Assembly: GCA_035545735.1 (NCBI GenBank)
Contig: DASZXS010000041.1
Location: 1-64,000 of the forward strand
DNA length: 64,000 nucleotides
Reading direction: 5' to 3'
Origin: JAJYKC01 sp035545735
GTDB taxonomy: Bacteria > Acidobacteriota > Terriglobia > Bryobacterales > Bryobacteraceae
The position numbers and the translations under genes were made by a program. Below are positions 26,657 to 35,003 of the stretch, one piece after another. Each line of letters starts with the position of its first letter. Position 1 is the stretch's first letter. A model generated the notes under the pieces. The model searched no databases and was not told where the DNA came from. It saw only the letters and a list, made by a program, of their open reading frames with translations.

Positions 26657-27790
26657 ATGTCCGTGCAATCTTTCTGGCGGCGCATCAGCGACGGGGTGGA
26701 GATCCATCAGCTTTGGGCCCAGTTTCATTCGGAAGCGCGCGCCAGCTACGGGCTTTATTCCGAGGAGGTCCAGTGGAATCAGCAGGACGGCGAATCCGGC
26801 GGCAGGCGTCTCTGGCGAGTGATCAAGGGTCTGTTCTGGGCCATGGCTTTGAAGCTCTCGGCCGCGCGCCGTGTTCTGTTTGTGTTTGCGATCCTGCTTT
26901 TGATTTTTCCAGGGATTCACTTTCAAGCCGGCGAGGTCCAAATCGATATGCCAAACCTCGCCGTCTTCAGCAGTATGGCCATGCTCGTTCTCCTGGCGCT
27001 CGAACTGGCGGACCGGGTTGCGATGAAGCGTGACCTCGAGATCGCCCGTGAGATTCAAAGCTGGCTGATGCCCGCCTCCGCCCCCCACGTTCCGGGACTT
27101 GATATCGCATTTACGACCCGGCCCGCCAACATGATTGCCGGCGACTACTACGATGCGTTCTTTCGCAACCCGGAGCCGGCGGGGGGAGCGCCGGGCAATC
27201 TCCTGTTGGTGGTTGCCGATGTTGCCGGAAAGAGCGTTCCCGCCGCTTTGTTAATGGCCACGCTGCAAGCCAGCCTTCGTACCCTTGCCGCTCTGCCCAG
27301 TACGCTGGTCGAACTTACCGGCCGTCTGAACCAATACGCCTGCGCGCAGAATACCGGCGGCGGCCGGTTTACCACGGCGTTTTTGGCGGAGTTGGAGCCT
27401 GCCACCGGGCGGCTCACTTATGTGAATGCCGGACATAACTGGCCGGTGGTGAAGCGGGCTTCCGGCGCGATCGAGCGGCTGAAAGCCGGCGGCCTTCCGC
27501 TGGGAATTCTCCGGAGCGCCCAGTATGAGAGCGGCCAGACAGTCCTGTCCCAAGGCGATCTGCTGCTGATTTTCACCGATGGCCTGGTGGAGGCCGAGAA
27601 TGAACAGGAGCAGGAATATGGGGAAGAGCGGATGCTGGCGCGAGTCCAGAATCTGGCGGATGCGAATGCGGACGAAATTCTTCGCGCGCTGACCCAATCG
27701 GTGGATGCGTTCGCCGGGACGGCGCCGCAGCATGACGATATCACGTGCCTGGTGTTGCGGACTTTGAAGGCGAAAGCCGCGGCGCTCTAA
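26657..27790 (+). CDS. Membrane-anchored PP2C/SpoIIE-type serine/threonine phosphatase
   Basis: 377 residues from the ATG at 26657 with AAGGA 7 nt upstream; an upstream in-frame start would run into the divergent gene. Two adjacent membrane segments lie at about residues 58-102. The SpoIIE domain shows DLEIAREIQSWLMP, MIAGDYYDAF (metal Asp), DVAGKSVPAALLMA, FTDGLVEAEN and APQHDDITCLVLR. Such phosphatases dephosphorylate anti-sigma antagonists in partner-switching modules, but no STAS or HATPase gene is adjacent. The stop overlaps the DUF1080 gene by 4 bp, tail to tail. Confidence 0.9.
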   Translation: MSVQSFWRRISDGVEIHQLWAQFHSEARASYGLYSEEVQWNQQDGESGGRRLWRVIKGLFWAMALKLSAARRVLFVFAILLLIFPGIHFQAGEVQIDMPNLAVFSSMAMLVLLALELADRVAMKRDLEIAREIQSWLMPASAPHVPGLDIAFTTRPANMIAGDYYDAFFRNPEPAGGAPGNLLLVVADVAGKSVPAALLMATLQASLRTLAALPSTLVELTGRLNQYACAQNTGGGRFTTAFLAELEPATGRLTYVNAGHNWPVVKRASGAIERLKAGGLPLGILRSAQYESGQTVLSQGDLLLIFTDGLVEAENEQEQEYGEERMLARVQNLADANADEILRALTQSVDAFAGTAPQHDDITCLVLRTLKAKAAAL

Positions 27791-28623
27791 GACAATTTCT
27801 TGAGCCAGATGTTCCGGACGGACACCTTGCAAGGAGTCCCTTCGATCTCGATGCCGATCAATCCCGGGACGTTGTTCGAAGAGGACGGATCGTCATCGAC
27901 ATAAACGGCCATCAATTGCCCGTTAATAACATGAATGAATGTGCCTCCGCGGGCCATGATCAGATACTGGTTCCAGTCGTTGATCTTGATATAGCCGCCT
28001 AAGGCATCGCGATCGCCAATGTTGCCGACCAGGCGCTGCGCGCGTCCCGGGGACGTCTGCACCACTTGCCCGCGCCAGGCAATAATTCCCAGAGGCGTAT
28101 TCTCCGAGTAGAATTGACCGGTCCAGACGAACACGTTTGGGTTTACCGGAAACCAGAAATCGGCCTGTGGTCCGGTCATCATCCAGTCCAGGTTGAGCGG
28201 CGGATCGCCGGGGCGTGCGCGCCGCCATGGCAGTCCGGTCTGGCTGCGGTATTGGATGCCGCTGCCGCCGCCCTTCTCCACTTTGATTTCGAGCTTGAGA
28301 TCGAAGTCCTTCGCAACCACGCCGCGATAAGCAATGTAACTGTTCCCGCTGGGCTTCTCCGCCGTGGACTCTCCGACGATTGCGCCATCTGCGACGCGCC
28401 ATACGCTCGGGTTTCCATCCCAATCTTTTAGTGTCGTGCCGTCGAAGATCTGCGTGAACCCGGCATGGTCGTTGAAATCAAGCGGGTCCGGCTCTCGAAA
28501 GCCGGTAGATGGGGCTGGCTTGCGGTTCGCCTGAGCGGGCAGGCGATCCGGAACAGCTAAAATCAGTGCGCCGGCGGCGAACAAAAGTATGGCGCTGGTC
28601 CTTGTCCCGGAGGGCGATTTCAT
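27787..28623 (-). CDS. DUF1080 (3-keto-disaccharide hydrolase-type) exported protein
   Basis: 278 residues from the ATG at 28623, which has GGAGG 4 nt upstream; an in-frame start 39 bp earlier lacks a signal. The signal peptide is SAILLFAAGALILAV. The DUF1080 jelly-roll begins at about residue 60: FTQIFDGTTLKDWDGNPSVW, the DGAIVGES strand, DFDLKLEIKVEKGGGSG, QYLIMARGGTFIHVINGQLM and the end GLIGIEIEG. Members include 3-keto-glycoside hydrolases in Bacteroidetes. It fits the Gfo/Idh/MocA genes of this genome, which could supply 3-keto sugars, though that link is inferred. Confidence 0.9.
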   Translation of the reverse strand: MKSPSGTRTSAILLFAAGALILAVPDRLPAQANRKPAPSTGFREPDPLDFNDHAGFTQIFDGTTLKDWDGNPSVWRVADGAIVGESTAEKPSGNSYIAYRGVVAKDFDLKLEIKVEKGGGSGIQYRSQTGLPWRRARPGDPPLNLDWMMTGPQADFWFPVNPNVFVWTGQFYSENTPLGIIAWRGQVVQTSPGRAQRLVGNIGDRDALGGYIKINDWNQYLIMARGGTFIHVINGQLMAVYVDDDPSSSNNVPGLIGIEIEGTPCKVSVRNIWLKKLS

Positions 28624-28665
28624 AGCGCCTCCAATCGTAAGCCGGCTCGGCGTGAATCGCAAGTC

Positions 28666-30222
28666 TCAGCGGCTGCGTTCTTCGCGCTTTGCGGGGTGCG
28701 CCGGATCGGCCTTTTGAGCGGCGGGCCGATTCTGTTTTCCTGCTTGAGAGGTCTGTCGATTTTCCGGGCGGGCCTGAGGGGTGGGGCGCGCCTGCGGACG
28801 CGCTTGCGGCGCCGGACGTGGTTGTAGCCGGGCTTGCGGCTCAGGCCGGGTCTGCGGGCGCGTTTGCGGAGCGGGACGCTGCTGAGGCGTTGGCCGCGGT
28901 TCGGTACGCGGCTGGACCTGGGGAGTTGGCCGGGTTTGCGGGCGCGCTTGCGGAGCGGGACGCTGCAGAGGCGTTGGCCGCGGTTCGGTACGCGGCTGGA
29001 CCTGGGGAGTCGGCCGGGTTTGCGGGCGCGCTTGCGGAACGGGCCGCTGCAGAGGCGATGGCGGCGGCTCGTTACGCGGCTGGACCACGGGGGTCGGCCG
29101 GGTTTGAGGGCGCGCTTGCGGAACGGGCAGGGGTTGCGTCTGGGGCTGGGTGCGCGGCTCGGGCCGGCGCGCGTTGGCGGGCGGGAGCGCTCTCGCCCGC
29201 GGCAGTTCCTTCACCTGCGGCACTGCCTCTGGATGCGGCGCTGGCGCCTTGTAGCCGGTGGCCAGCGGACGCGGAGTGGCGAGCATAGCTGGACGTCCGC
29301 GATTGGCCGACGCAAACTGGGCGCGGTTGGACGCCGCCTCACGCATGTGCTGGACCTGAGCCGGCACCGGGGCGATGCGCGTCTCCCTCAACGCCGTCAA
29401 CTCGCGGGATGTCGGCCGGGCGCCCACGCCGCCGCGGCCGCCGTTGTAACTGACACGAGTGTTAGAGACGTTGACGACGTTGTAGTTATACACATTGCGG
29501 ATCACCGTGACGTTTACGTTATTCACGGAGCGGTTGTAGTAAAACGCTCCCCTGTTCCAATACCCGCCGTCATAGCCGCGCCCGCCATAACCGAAGCCGT
29601 AATTAATTCCGCCGTAGAAGCCGATGTGAGGGCCCCAATAACCGCGCCGCCAGCGGTAGCGCCCGCCGAGGTATTGCCAGTAGGGCGGCGTCCATAGCGC
29701 CCCCAAATAAGGCGCAATGACCCACGCCCCCGGGACCCAATAGTAGCCGGCAGAGGCATGTCCCCAATAGCCCGGAGTCCAAAGATAGTTTGGGCCGGGG
29801 CAGGCCGGCTGGCCGTATTCGGGAAGGGGCGGCGGAGGTTGATCGGCGTAGACTACCGGTTCGCCGTAGGAGGCATCGTCGGCATCGGCCTCTTCGGTGT
29901 AATACGCGTAGTCCTGATCGTCGCCGCCCTCCGTATACTGAGGTGGCGGCGGGGCCGCTGCGGAGGACCGATATGCCGCTGGAGCCGGGGCGGGGGCTTG
30001 GCTTTGCGCCAACGGAGCTTGGGGCGCGGGCGCCGGCGCCGCGGATGGCTGCGCCACAGGCTCGGCCGGCGCAAGGTTCGCGGCGGCCGGATCGCCGGAC
30101 TGCGGCGGCGTTGCGCTTTGTTGCGGCGAGGTCTGATTCGACGTGTTGTTGCAACCGGCGCCCGCGATGCAAACGGCGAGCGCTCCGGCGAAGAGCCAGC
30201 ACGGCGTGCGGATTCGAAACAT
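28666..30222 (-). CDS. YXWGXW-motif lipoprotein with proline/arginine/glutamine-rich tail
   Basis: 518 residues. The N-terminal lipobox is CIAGAGC (Cys24). Then comes an acidic, Pro/Ala-rich segment. At about 138-220 the YXWGXW-type aromatic repeat region begins (WTPGYWGH, YYWVPGAW, WTPPYWQY, YRWRRGYWGP). The C-terminal 230 residues are low-complexity Pro/Gln/Arg, built from a 28-residue repeat encoded by an 84-bp DNA repeat. It is probably an outer-membrane or periplasmic lipoprotein. The basic tail could bind polyanions (cell wall, nucleic acid). No enzyme domain is seen. Confidence 0.8.
   Translation of the reverse strand: MFRIRTPCWLFAGALAVCIAGAGCNNTSNQTSPQQSATPPQSGDPAAANLAPAEPVAQPSAAPAPAPQAPLAQSQAPAPAPAAYRSSAAAPPPPQYTEGGDDQDYAYYTEEADADDASYGEPVVYADQPPPPLPEYGQPACPGPNYLWTPGYWGHASAGYYWVPGAWVIAPYLGALWTPPYWQYLGGRYRWRRGYWGPHIGFYGGINYGFGYGGRGYDGGYWNRGAFYYNRSVNNVNVTVIRNVYNYNVVNVSNTRVSYNGGRGGVGARPTSRELTALRETRIAPVPAQVQHMREAASNRAQFASANRGRPAMLATPRPLATGYKAPAPHPEAVPQVKELPRARALPPANARRPEPRTQPQTQPLPVPQARPQTRPTPVVQPRNEPPPSPLQRPVPQARPQTRPTPQVQPRTEPRPTPLQRPAPQARPQTRPTPQVQPRTEPRPTPQQRPAPQTRPQTRPEPQARLQPRPAPQARPQARPTPQARPENRQTSQAGKQNRPAAQKADPAHPAKREERSR
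28860..29110. repeat. 84-bp tandem repeats inside the lipoprotein gene
   Basis: The GAGGCGTTGG-type block recurs at 28884, 28968 and 29052, giving an exact 84-bp period (28 codons) for about three copies that degenerate at the edges. The reading frame is kept across copies. It encodes the Pro/Arg/Gln-rich tail. Confidence 0.85.
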
Positions 30223-30304
30223 TTGCCACCCCCTGTTTACTAGATAGAGCGGGTAGGAGAAATGTTTCCATCCCGGCAGGATCCCTTAGGTGCGCGCCGG
30301 ACTC

Positions 30305-30565
30305 CTAACCGTTGATTTTTCTGATCTCGCTGATACCTGTCCTGGCCGCTTCGCGAAACGACCGGTGGAGAGTGCCGGCCACTGTTCCAATGGTCTGCGA
30401 AGCGCGTTCACCGCTGGCGGTTAGGCGGGCCGTTCCCTTTTGAGCCCAAGCCGCCGCCCACCCGGCAAAAATCGGAGTTAAAAGCGCCGCGCCAAGCAGG
30501 CTCAACCCAGTCCCGAGAACGAGAAGCCCGGCACCCGCGATTCCCATCTTCTGTTTTGAATCCAT
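30305..30565 (-). CDS. Small membrane protein, unknown
   Basis: 86 residues from the ATG at 30565, preceded by GGAGGT. One or two hydrophobic segments lie at residues 7-40 (GIAGAGLLVLGTGLSLLG and a following Ala/Trp-rich stretch), then an amphipathic basic helix. No recognised domain. It lies between the lipoprotein gene and tRNA-Ser. Confidence 0.6.
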   Translation of the reverse strand: MDSKQKMGIAGAGLLVLGTGLSLLGAALLTPIFAGWAAAWAQKGTARLTASGERASQTIGTVAGTLHRSFREAARTGISEIRKING

Positions 30566-30703
30566 GGCGACCTCCATGCTTTATGGTTGCACTTGACGGG
30601 CCAGGGTGGGGGAATTAGGAGGCACGGGTCGCCGTGCCCCCGTTGTTGGCGTAGAGCCTTGGCGTAGAGCCTTGTTATGTGGTTGGTGATGTTCGCGGTC
30701 AGT

Positions 30704-30798
<95 letters not shown>

Positions 30799-30852
30799 GA
30801 GGCCGTTGCCGGATACTTTATCGATGGTATCACAGGCCCTTTGCGGGTCCGG

Positions 30853-31506
30853 TTAATGTTTCATGAAAGCCGCGATGTACTGGTTGTCGGAGGGGTGCTC
30901 TTCCTTCGAGATCAGACGGAAACCATTCGACTCCACCTCGCGGATCACCGCGTCCGCATCCAGACGAATATGCTTGTCTCCTTCCGTGCGGTGGAAATCC
31001 ACGATGAAGAGGCGGCCGTCCGGTTTCAGGCCCTCGCCGATGTGTTTCAACATCGCCGCCGGATAGTTGAAGTGGTGGTACACCTCTAAAACCAGCGCCA
31101 CGTCGATCGACGCGGCTGGCAGGCGCGGATCGGTTTCAGTGCCCAGGATGAAATCGATGTTGGAGAGGTGCTTCGCCGCGGCGTTCGCGCGGCTCTTCTC
31201 GATGAAATCGGGAAAAATATCCTCCGCCAGAACTTTCCCCCGATCACCCACCGCGCGGCTGAGCCACGGGAGCATGTAGCCGACCCCGGTCCCGATGTCG
31301 GCCACGCGCATGCCGGGCTCGATGCGCATCGCTTGAATCAACTGCGTGGGCTTCTCCTTGCTATCCCGCCCGGCCTCGGCCAGGTTACGGCCCATCCGGT
31401 CGCGCCCCTCCTTGGTTTGATACGCGCGATTGGCTTCCTGAGCGACTTGAGCGGACGCGAGCGGCAGCAGTATGCCGGCCAGCGCGACCGCCGCCGGAAA
31501 TCTCAT
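30853..31506 (-). CDS. Class I SAM-dependent methyltransferase with signal peptide
   Basis: 217 residues. The first 19 residues (MRFPAAVALAGILLPLASAQ) read as a cleavable signal peptide, unusual for a SAM enzyme. The methyltransferase fold is clear: RVADIGTGVGYML (motif I), ALVLEVYHHF and LKPDGRLFIVDF. Its ATG overlaps the stop of hom (ATGA), so it is translated after homoserine dehydrogenase. The substrate is unknown. SAM is made in the cytoplasm, so an exported enzyme would need exported SAM, or the N-terminus is a membrane anchor. Confidence 0.85.
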   Translation of the reverse strand: MRFPAAVALAGILLPLASAQVAQEANRAYQTKEGRDRMGRNLAEAGRDSKEKPTQLIQAMRIEPGMRVADIGTGVGYMLPWLSRAVGDRGKVLAEDIFPDFIEKSRANAAAKHLSNIDFILGTETDPRLPAASIDVALVLEVYHHFNYPAAMLKHIGEGLKPDGRLFIVDFHRTEGDKHIRLDADAVIREVESNGFRLISKEEHPSDNQYIAAFMKH

Positions 31507-32807
31507 AGGTTCTGCTCCATCGGCAAGGCCAGCGGCGGCTCGATGAGAAAGTCCTGTTCCGCCATCTCGCTGACCGCCTCGCGGATGGATTGCTCGGAGG
31601 TTGGCAGCACGGTAATGACAAACGGCAGCTCGCGCCAGTTTTCGGTGGGAATTTGAAGGACCGCGTCGAGGCTGATATTCTTTGCGGCGAGGATCGATGC
31701 CAGCCTCGCAATGATGCCCGGGCTGTCACGCACCAGAAATCGGAGGAAGTAGGCGGACTTCTGACGGGTTACCGGGATCGGTTCGTACTCGCCCAGACGT
31801 TCGTGCGCAAAAGGGGAAACACGGCTCGGGCTGCCGGAGCGGATCTCCCGCGCGACTCGCATCAGGTCGCTCACCACAGCCACCGCCGTCGGCCGGGAGC
31901 CCGCGCCGCGGCCATAGTAGAAGGTGTCTTCTCCAAACTGTCCCCGCACCCAGACCGCGTTATACGAACCGCGCACGCTCGCTAAAATGGTCGCCTGGCG
32001 GATGAGCGCCGGCCGCACCGAGAGGATCAATCCGTCCGGAGTTTTCCGCGCCGATGCAATCAGGCGGATGGTGTAACCCATCTGATGCGCGTATTGAAAG
32101 TCCACGGGGGTGATGCGGCGAATGCCTTCGGTATAAATATCGGAGGGTGTAATTTTCTCGCCAAACGCAAGCGCCGCCAGAATGGCCAGTTTCGAGCGCG
32201 CATCGAAACCGTCCACGTCCGCGCTCGGGTCCGCTTCGGCGAAGCCTAATTTTTGCGCCTCGGCGAGCACCCGATCGAACGCGGCGGAGTGCTGCTCGAT
32301 CTCGGTAAGAATGTAATTGCAGGTGCCGTTGAGGATTCCGTACAGCGAGGTGGCCTGATCGCCCGCAATGCCCTCGCGCAGCACGGAGAGAATTGGAATA
32401 CCACCCGCGACACTCGCTTCGATCGCGAGATTCACGTCGGCCCGGACGGCGCGATCCCAAATGTCCGCGCCACACGACGCCAGCAATTCCTTGTTCGCGG
32501 TGACGACCGATTTCCCGTTTGAGATGGCAGTATCAATCAGGTCGCGGGCCGCGCCAGCGCCCCCAATGAGTTCCGCCACGATATGAACGTCCGGGTGCGC
32601 CGCCACCTCGCGCCAGTCCGCTGTTTTGAACACCGGTCCAAGAGCTTCCGGGATGGCGACGGACCCAACGTTACGGCTGCAAACTGCTGTCACCCGGAGA
32701 CGGAACCCCAATTTGAGAGCGATCTGGCCGGCATTCTCCGCGAGGATCGCCAAGGTTCCCGAACCAACGTTGCCTAATCCGACAACGCCAACATTCACTT
32801 CCTGCAT
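31503..32807 (-). CDS. hom: Homoserine dehydrogenase
   Basis: 434 residues catalysing aspartate semialdehyde to homoserine with NAD(P)H, the branch to Thr, Met and Ile. The Rossmann motif GVVGLGNVGSG is at residues 7-17. The catalytic core has ELIGGAGAARDL, VVTANKELLA and EASVAGGIPI, then GILNGTCNYI and the substrate-binding block ADPSADVDGFDARSKL. A C-terminal ACT domain (FLRFLVRDSPGIIARL) suggests allosteric control. It is the middle gene of aroF-hom-methyltransferase, 6 bp after aroF. Confidence 0.97.
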   Translation of the reverse strand: MQEVNVGVVGLGNVGSGTLAILAENAGQIALKLGFRLRVTAVCSRNVGSVAIPEALGPVFKTADWREVAAHPDVHIVAELIGGAGAARDLIDTAISNGKSVVTANKELLASCGADIWDRAVRADVNLAIEASVAGGIPILSVLREGIAGDQATSLYGILNGTCNYILTEIEQHSAAFDRVLAEAQKLGFAEADPSADVDGFDARSKLAILAALAFGEKITPSDIYTEGIRRITPVDFQYAHQMGYTIRLIASARKTPDGLILSVRPALIRQATILASVRGSYNAVWVRGQFGEDTFYYGRGAGSRPTAVAVVSDLMRVAREIRSGSPSRVSPFAHERLGEYEPIPVTRQKSAYFLRFLVRDSPGIIARLASILAAKNISLDAVLQIPTENWRELPFVITVLPTSEQSIREAVSEMAEQDFLIEPPLALPMEQNL

Positions 32808-32813
32808 ATTCTG

Positions 32814-33896
32814 TCATTTTGACAGTTTCAAAACGTTTGCCGCGCGCTGGCTCGCGGATCCCGGCGCTGTTCGCCCCACCACCGGCGCAATGGCGGCCAC
32901 CTGAGCCATCAACTCGTCGAACTGATCCGTGCTTAACGTCTGATATCCGTCCGACAATGCGTTGTCGGGATCCGGATGCACTTCCACCATCAATCCGTCC
33001 GCGCCCACGGCCACCGCGCCGCGCGCCATCGGCGTCACTTTGTCACGCTTTCCGGTGCCATGGCTGGGGTCCACGATAATTGGCAAATGCGAGAGAGCCT
33101 TTACTGCCGGAACGACGCTCAAATCCAAGGTATTACGGGTGTGGTCGGCGAAAGTGCGAACGCCGCGCTCGCAGAGAATCACGTTGTAGTTTCCTTCGGC
33201 GAGAATATATTCGGCGGCCATCAGGAATTCTTCGAGTGTCGCCGACATGCCGCGCTTCAATAGAACCGGCCTCGCCGACCGCCCCACTCTCCGCAGCAGC
33301 GAGAAGTTCTGCATGTTGCGCGCGCCCACCTGAAGGATATCGGCATATTGCTCCACCAGGTCGACGTTTTCCGGATCGATGGTTTCGGTCACCACCAGCA
33401 GGCCGAATTTCTGGCGAACTTCCGCCAGGATTCTCAGCCCGTCTTCACCCATCCCTTGAAAGCTGTAAGGCGAGGTTCGCGGTTTGAACGCACCGGCGCG
33501 GAAGATGCGGGCGCCCGCGCTCTTCACCCGTTCCGCGGCGGCGAACGTTCGCTCGCGGCTCTCCACCGAACAGGGCCCGGCCATCACCACCAGTTCCCGC
33601 CCGCCCACATTCAGAGGTTCCACCCGCCCGTTCACGGGACGTACGCAGACGATGGAATCGTCACTCTTCATTTCGCGGCTCACCAGCTTATAAGGTTTCG
33701 AAACCCGAATCGCTTCCGCCACGCCGGAAAGCGTTTCAAATTCGGCTGGTTCCATGGGCCCGGGATTCCCGGTAATCCCAATGGCCGTCCTCTGCGCGCC
33801 GGGTAATGGGTGGGCTTTGAAACCCATCGACTCAATCTTGGAGCAGACCCGGCGGATGTCCTCGCCGCTTGCATGCGGTTTCATCAGGACTAACAT
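32814..33896 (-). CDS. aroF: 3-deoxy-7-phosphoheptulonate (DAHP) synthase
   Basis: 360 residues from the ATG at 33896; the open frame extends upstream over the neighbouring gene's start and is not protein-like. The first enzyme of the shikimate pathway, it condenses PEP and erythrose 4-phosphate in the cytosol. Residues 1-70 form the ACT-like N-terminal regulatory domain (VLMKPHASGEDI). The barrel has VMAGPCSVES, FRAGAFKPRTSPYSFQGMG, DILQVGARNMQN, VLLKRGMSATLEEFL and PIIVDPSHGTGKRD. It is of the Bacillus/Thermotoga type. First gene of the operon. Confidence 0.96.
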   Translation of the reverse strand: MLVLMKPHASGEDIRRVCSKIESMGFKAHPLPGAQRTAIGITGNPGPMEPAEFETLSGVAEAIRVSKPYKLVSREMKSDDSIVCVRPVNGRVEPLNVGGRELVVMAGPCSVESRERTFAAAERVKSAGARIFRAGAFKPRTSPYSFQGMGEDGLRILAEVRQKFGLLVVTETIDPENVDLVEQYADILQVGARNMQNFSLLRRVGRSARPVLLKRGMSATLEEFLMAAEYILAEGNYNVILCERGVRTFADHTRNTLDLSVVPAVKALSHLPIIVDPSHGTGKRDKVTPMARGAVAVGADGLMVEVHPDPDNALSDGYQTLSTDQFDELMAQVAAIAPVVGRTAPGSASQRAANVLKLSK

Positions 33897-33963
33897 GCCT
33901 AACAGAGTCGCACCTGCCCGCGCCGCGCACAACGGCCCTGTACCGGGGGGGCCGCGCCGCGTG

Positions 33964-33969
33964 GATAAT
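33964..33969 (+). promoter_or_regulatory. -10-like box near leaderless MDR oxidoreductase start
   Basis: GATAAT at 33964-33969 is followed by 9 nt and the ATG at 33979. The spacing is close to the TATAAT-N8-ATG pattern seen elsewhere in the window. No Shine-Dalgarno is present. Confidence 0.35.
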
Positions 33970-33978
33970 GGTTCTGCC

Positions 33979-34983
33979 ATGCCTGTCAACCGCCGGTTTG
34001 TTCTCGCCGCCAAGCCCTCCGGACTTCCCAAAACCTCGGATTTCCGGATCGTCGAAGCCCCTCTTCCCGAGCTGAAAGACGGAGAGGTGCTATTCCGCAC
34101 GGAGTACCTTTCCGTCGATCCGTACATGCGCAGCAGAATCGCCGGAGTGAAGACCTACGCCGATCCGGTTCTGGTTGGCGAGCCCATGGTCGGCTCGGCG
34201 GTGGGACGGGTGGTGGCGTCGCGCAATTCCCGCTTTGCGGAAGGGGATTGGGCCGCCGGATTTTGGGGCTGGCAGGAGTACGCCGTCTCCGACGGGCGAA
34301 GCGTCAACCGGGTAGACCCACTTCTCGCCCCGCCGTCGGCGTCGCTGGGAATTCTCGGCGCGCCCGGAATGACCGCGTATTTCGGTCTGCTCGAATTGTG
34401 CAACCCGAAGCCCGGCGAAACCGTGCTGATCTCCGGAGCGGCGGGCGCGGTCGGTTCCGCCGCCGGGCAAATTGCCCGCATTCAAGGTTGCCATGTCGTC
34501 GGCATCGCGGGAACCGACGATAAGATTCGTTACATTACCGGGGAGCTCGGCTTCGACGGGGGCTTCAATTACAAGACCTCTCCCGACTTCGGCCGCAGTC
34601 TGCGGGATCTATGCCCGCAGGGCATCGACTGCTACTTCGACAACGTGGGCGGCGCGATTTCGGACGCCGCTTTTCTGCAAATGAATACCTTCGGACGCGT
34701 AGCGGTTTGCGGCCAGATCTCCCAATATAATTTGGATTCGCCGCCGCCCGGCCCCCGCCTGCTGGGGCAGATTCTGATCCGCCAGTTGCGCGTCGAGGGC
34801 TTCATCATTACGCGCTTCGCCAATCGTTTCAGCGAGGGCGTCCGGCAGATGGCGCAGTGGCTGCGGGAAGGGAAGTTGCGGTATTGCGAAGAGATTGTGG
34901 AAGGGTTTGAAAATACCCCGCAAGCTTTTATTGACATGCTGCAGGGCGCCAATACCGGCAAGATGCTGGTGAAATGCGTTTGA
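33979..34983 (+). CDS. MDR-superfamily NADP-dependent oxidoreductase
   Basis: 334 residues from the ATG at 33979; the longer open frame would cross aroF. A leukotriene B4 12-hydroxydehydrogenase / CurA-type enone reductase without catalytic zinc. Markers are SVDPYMRSRI near residue 49, FWGWQEYAV, LGILGAPGMTAYFGLLE and the cofactor loop GAAGAVGSAAGQIARI; YFDNVGGAI and the RVAVCGQISQYN block follow. The likely reaction is NADPH-dependent reduction of the C=C bond of an enone or quinone. Divergent from aroF. Confidence 0.93.
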   Translation: MPVNRRFVLAAKPSGLPKTSDFRIVEAPLPELKDGEVLFRTEYLSVDPYMRSRIAGVKTYADPVLVGEPMVGSAVGRVVASRNSRFAEGDWAAGFWGWQEYAVSDGRSVNRVDPLLAPPSASLGILGAPGMTAYFGLLELCNPKPGETVLISGAAGAVGSAAGQIARIQGCHVVGIAGTDDKIRYITGELGFDGGFNYKTSPDFGRSLRDLCPQGIDCYFDNVGGAISDAAFLQMNTFGRVAVCGQISQYNLDSPPPGPRLLGQILIRQLRVEGFIITRFANRFSEGVRQMAQWLREGKLRYCEEIVEGFENTPQAFIDMLQGANTGKMLVKCV

Positions 34984-35003
34984 CGGACGCTATCTGGCGT
35001 CCG
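34984..35003. terminator. Hairpin between convergent genes
   Basis: The stem CGGACGC / GCGTCCG with a 6-nt loop TATCTG lies at the convergent 3' ends of the MDR oxidoreductase and the M61 peptidase. No T-run follows on either strand, so intrinsic termination is uncertain. Confidence 0.3.

Noticed and set aside
28860..29110. Possible CRISPR array from the 84-bp periodicity
   Set aside because: There are no unique spacers; whole units are repeated and kept in frame with codons.
28834..29697. A 287-codon plus-strand open frame in the repeat area
   Set aside because: Low-complexity shadow of the lipoprotein repeats; no protein character.
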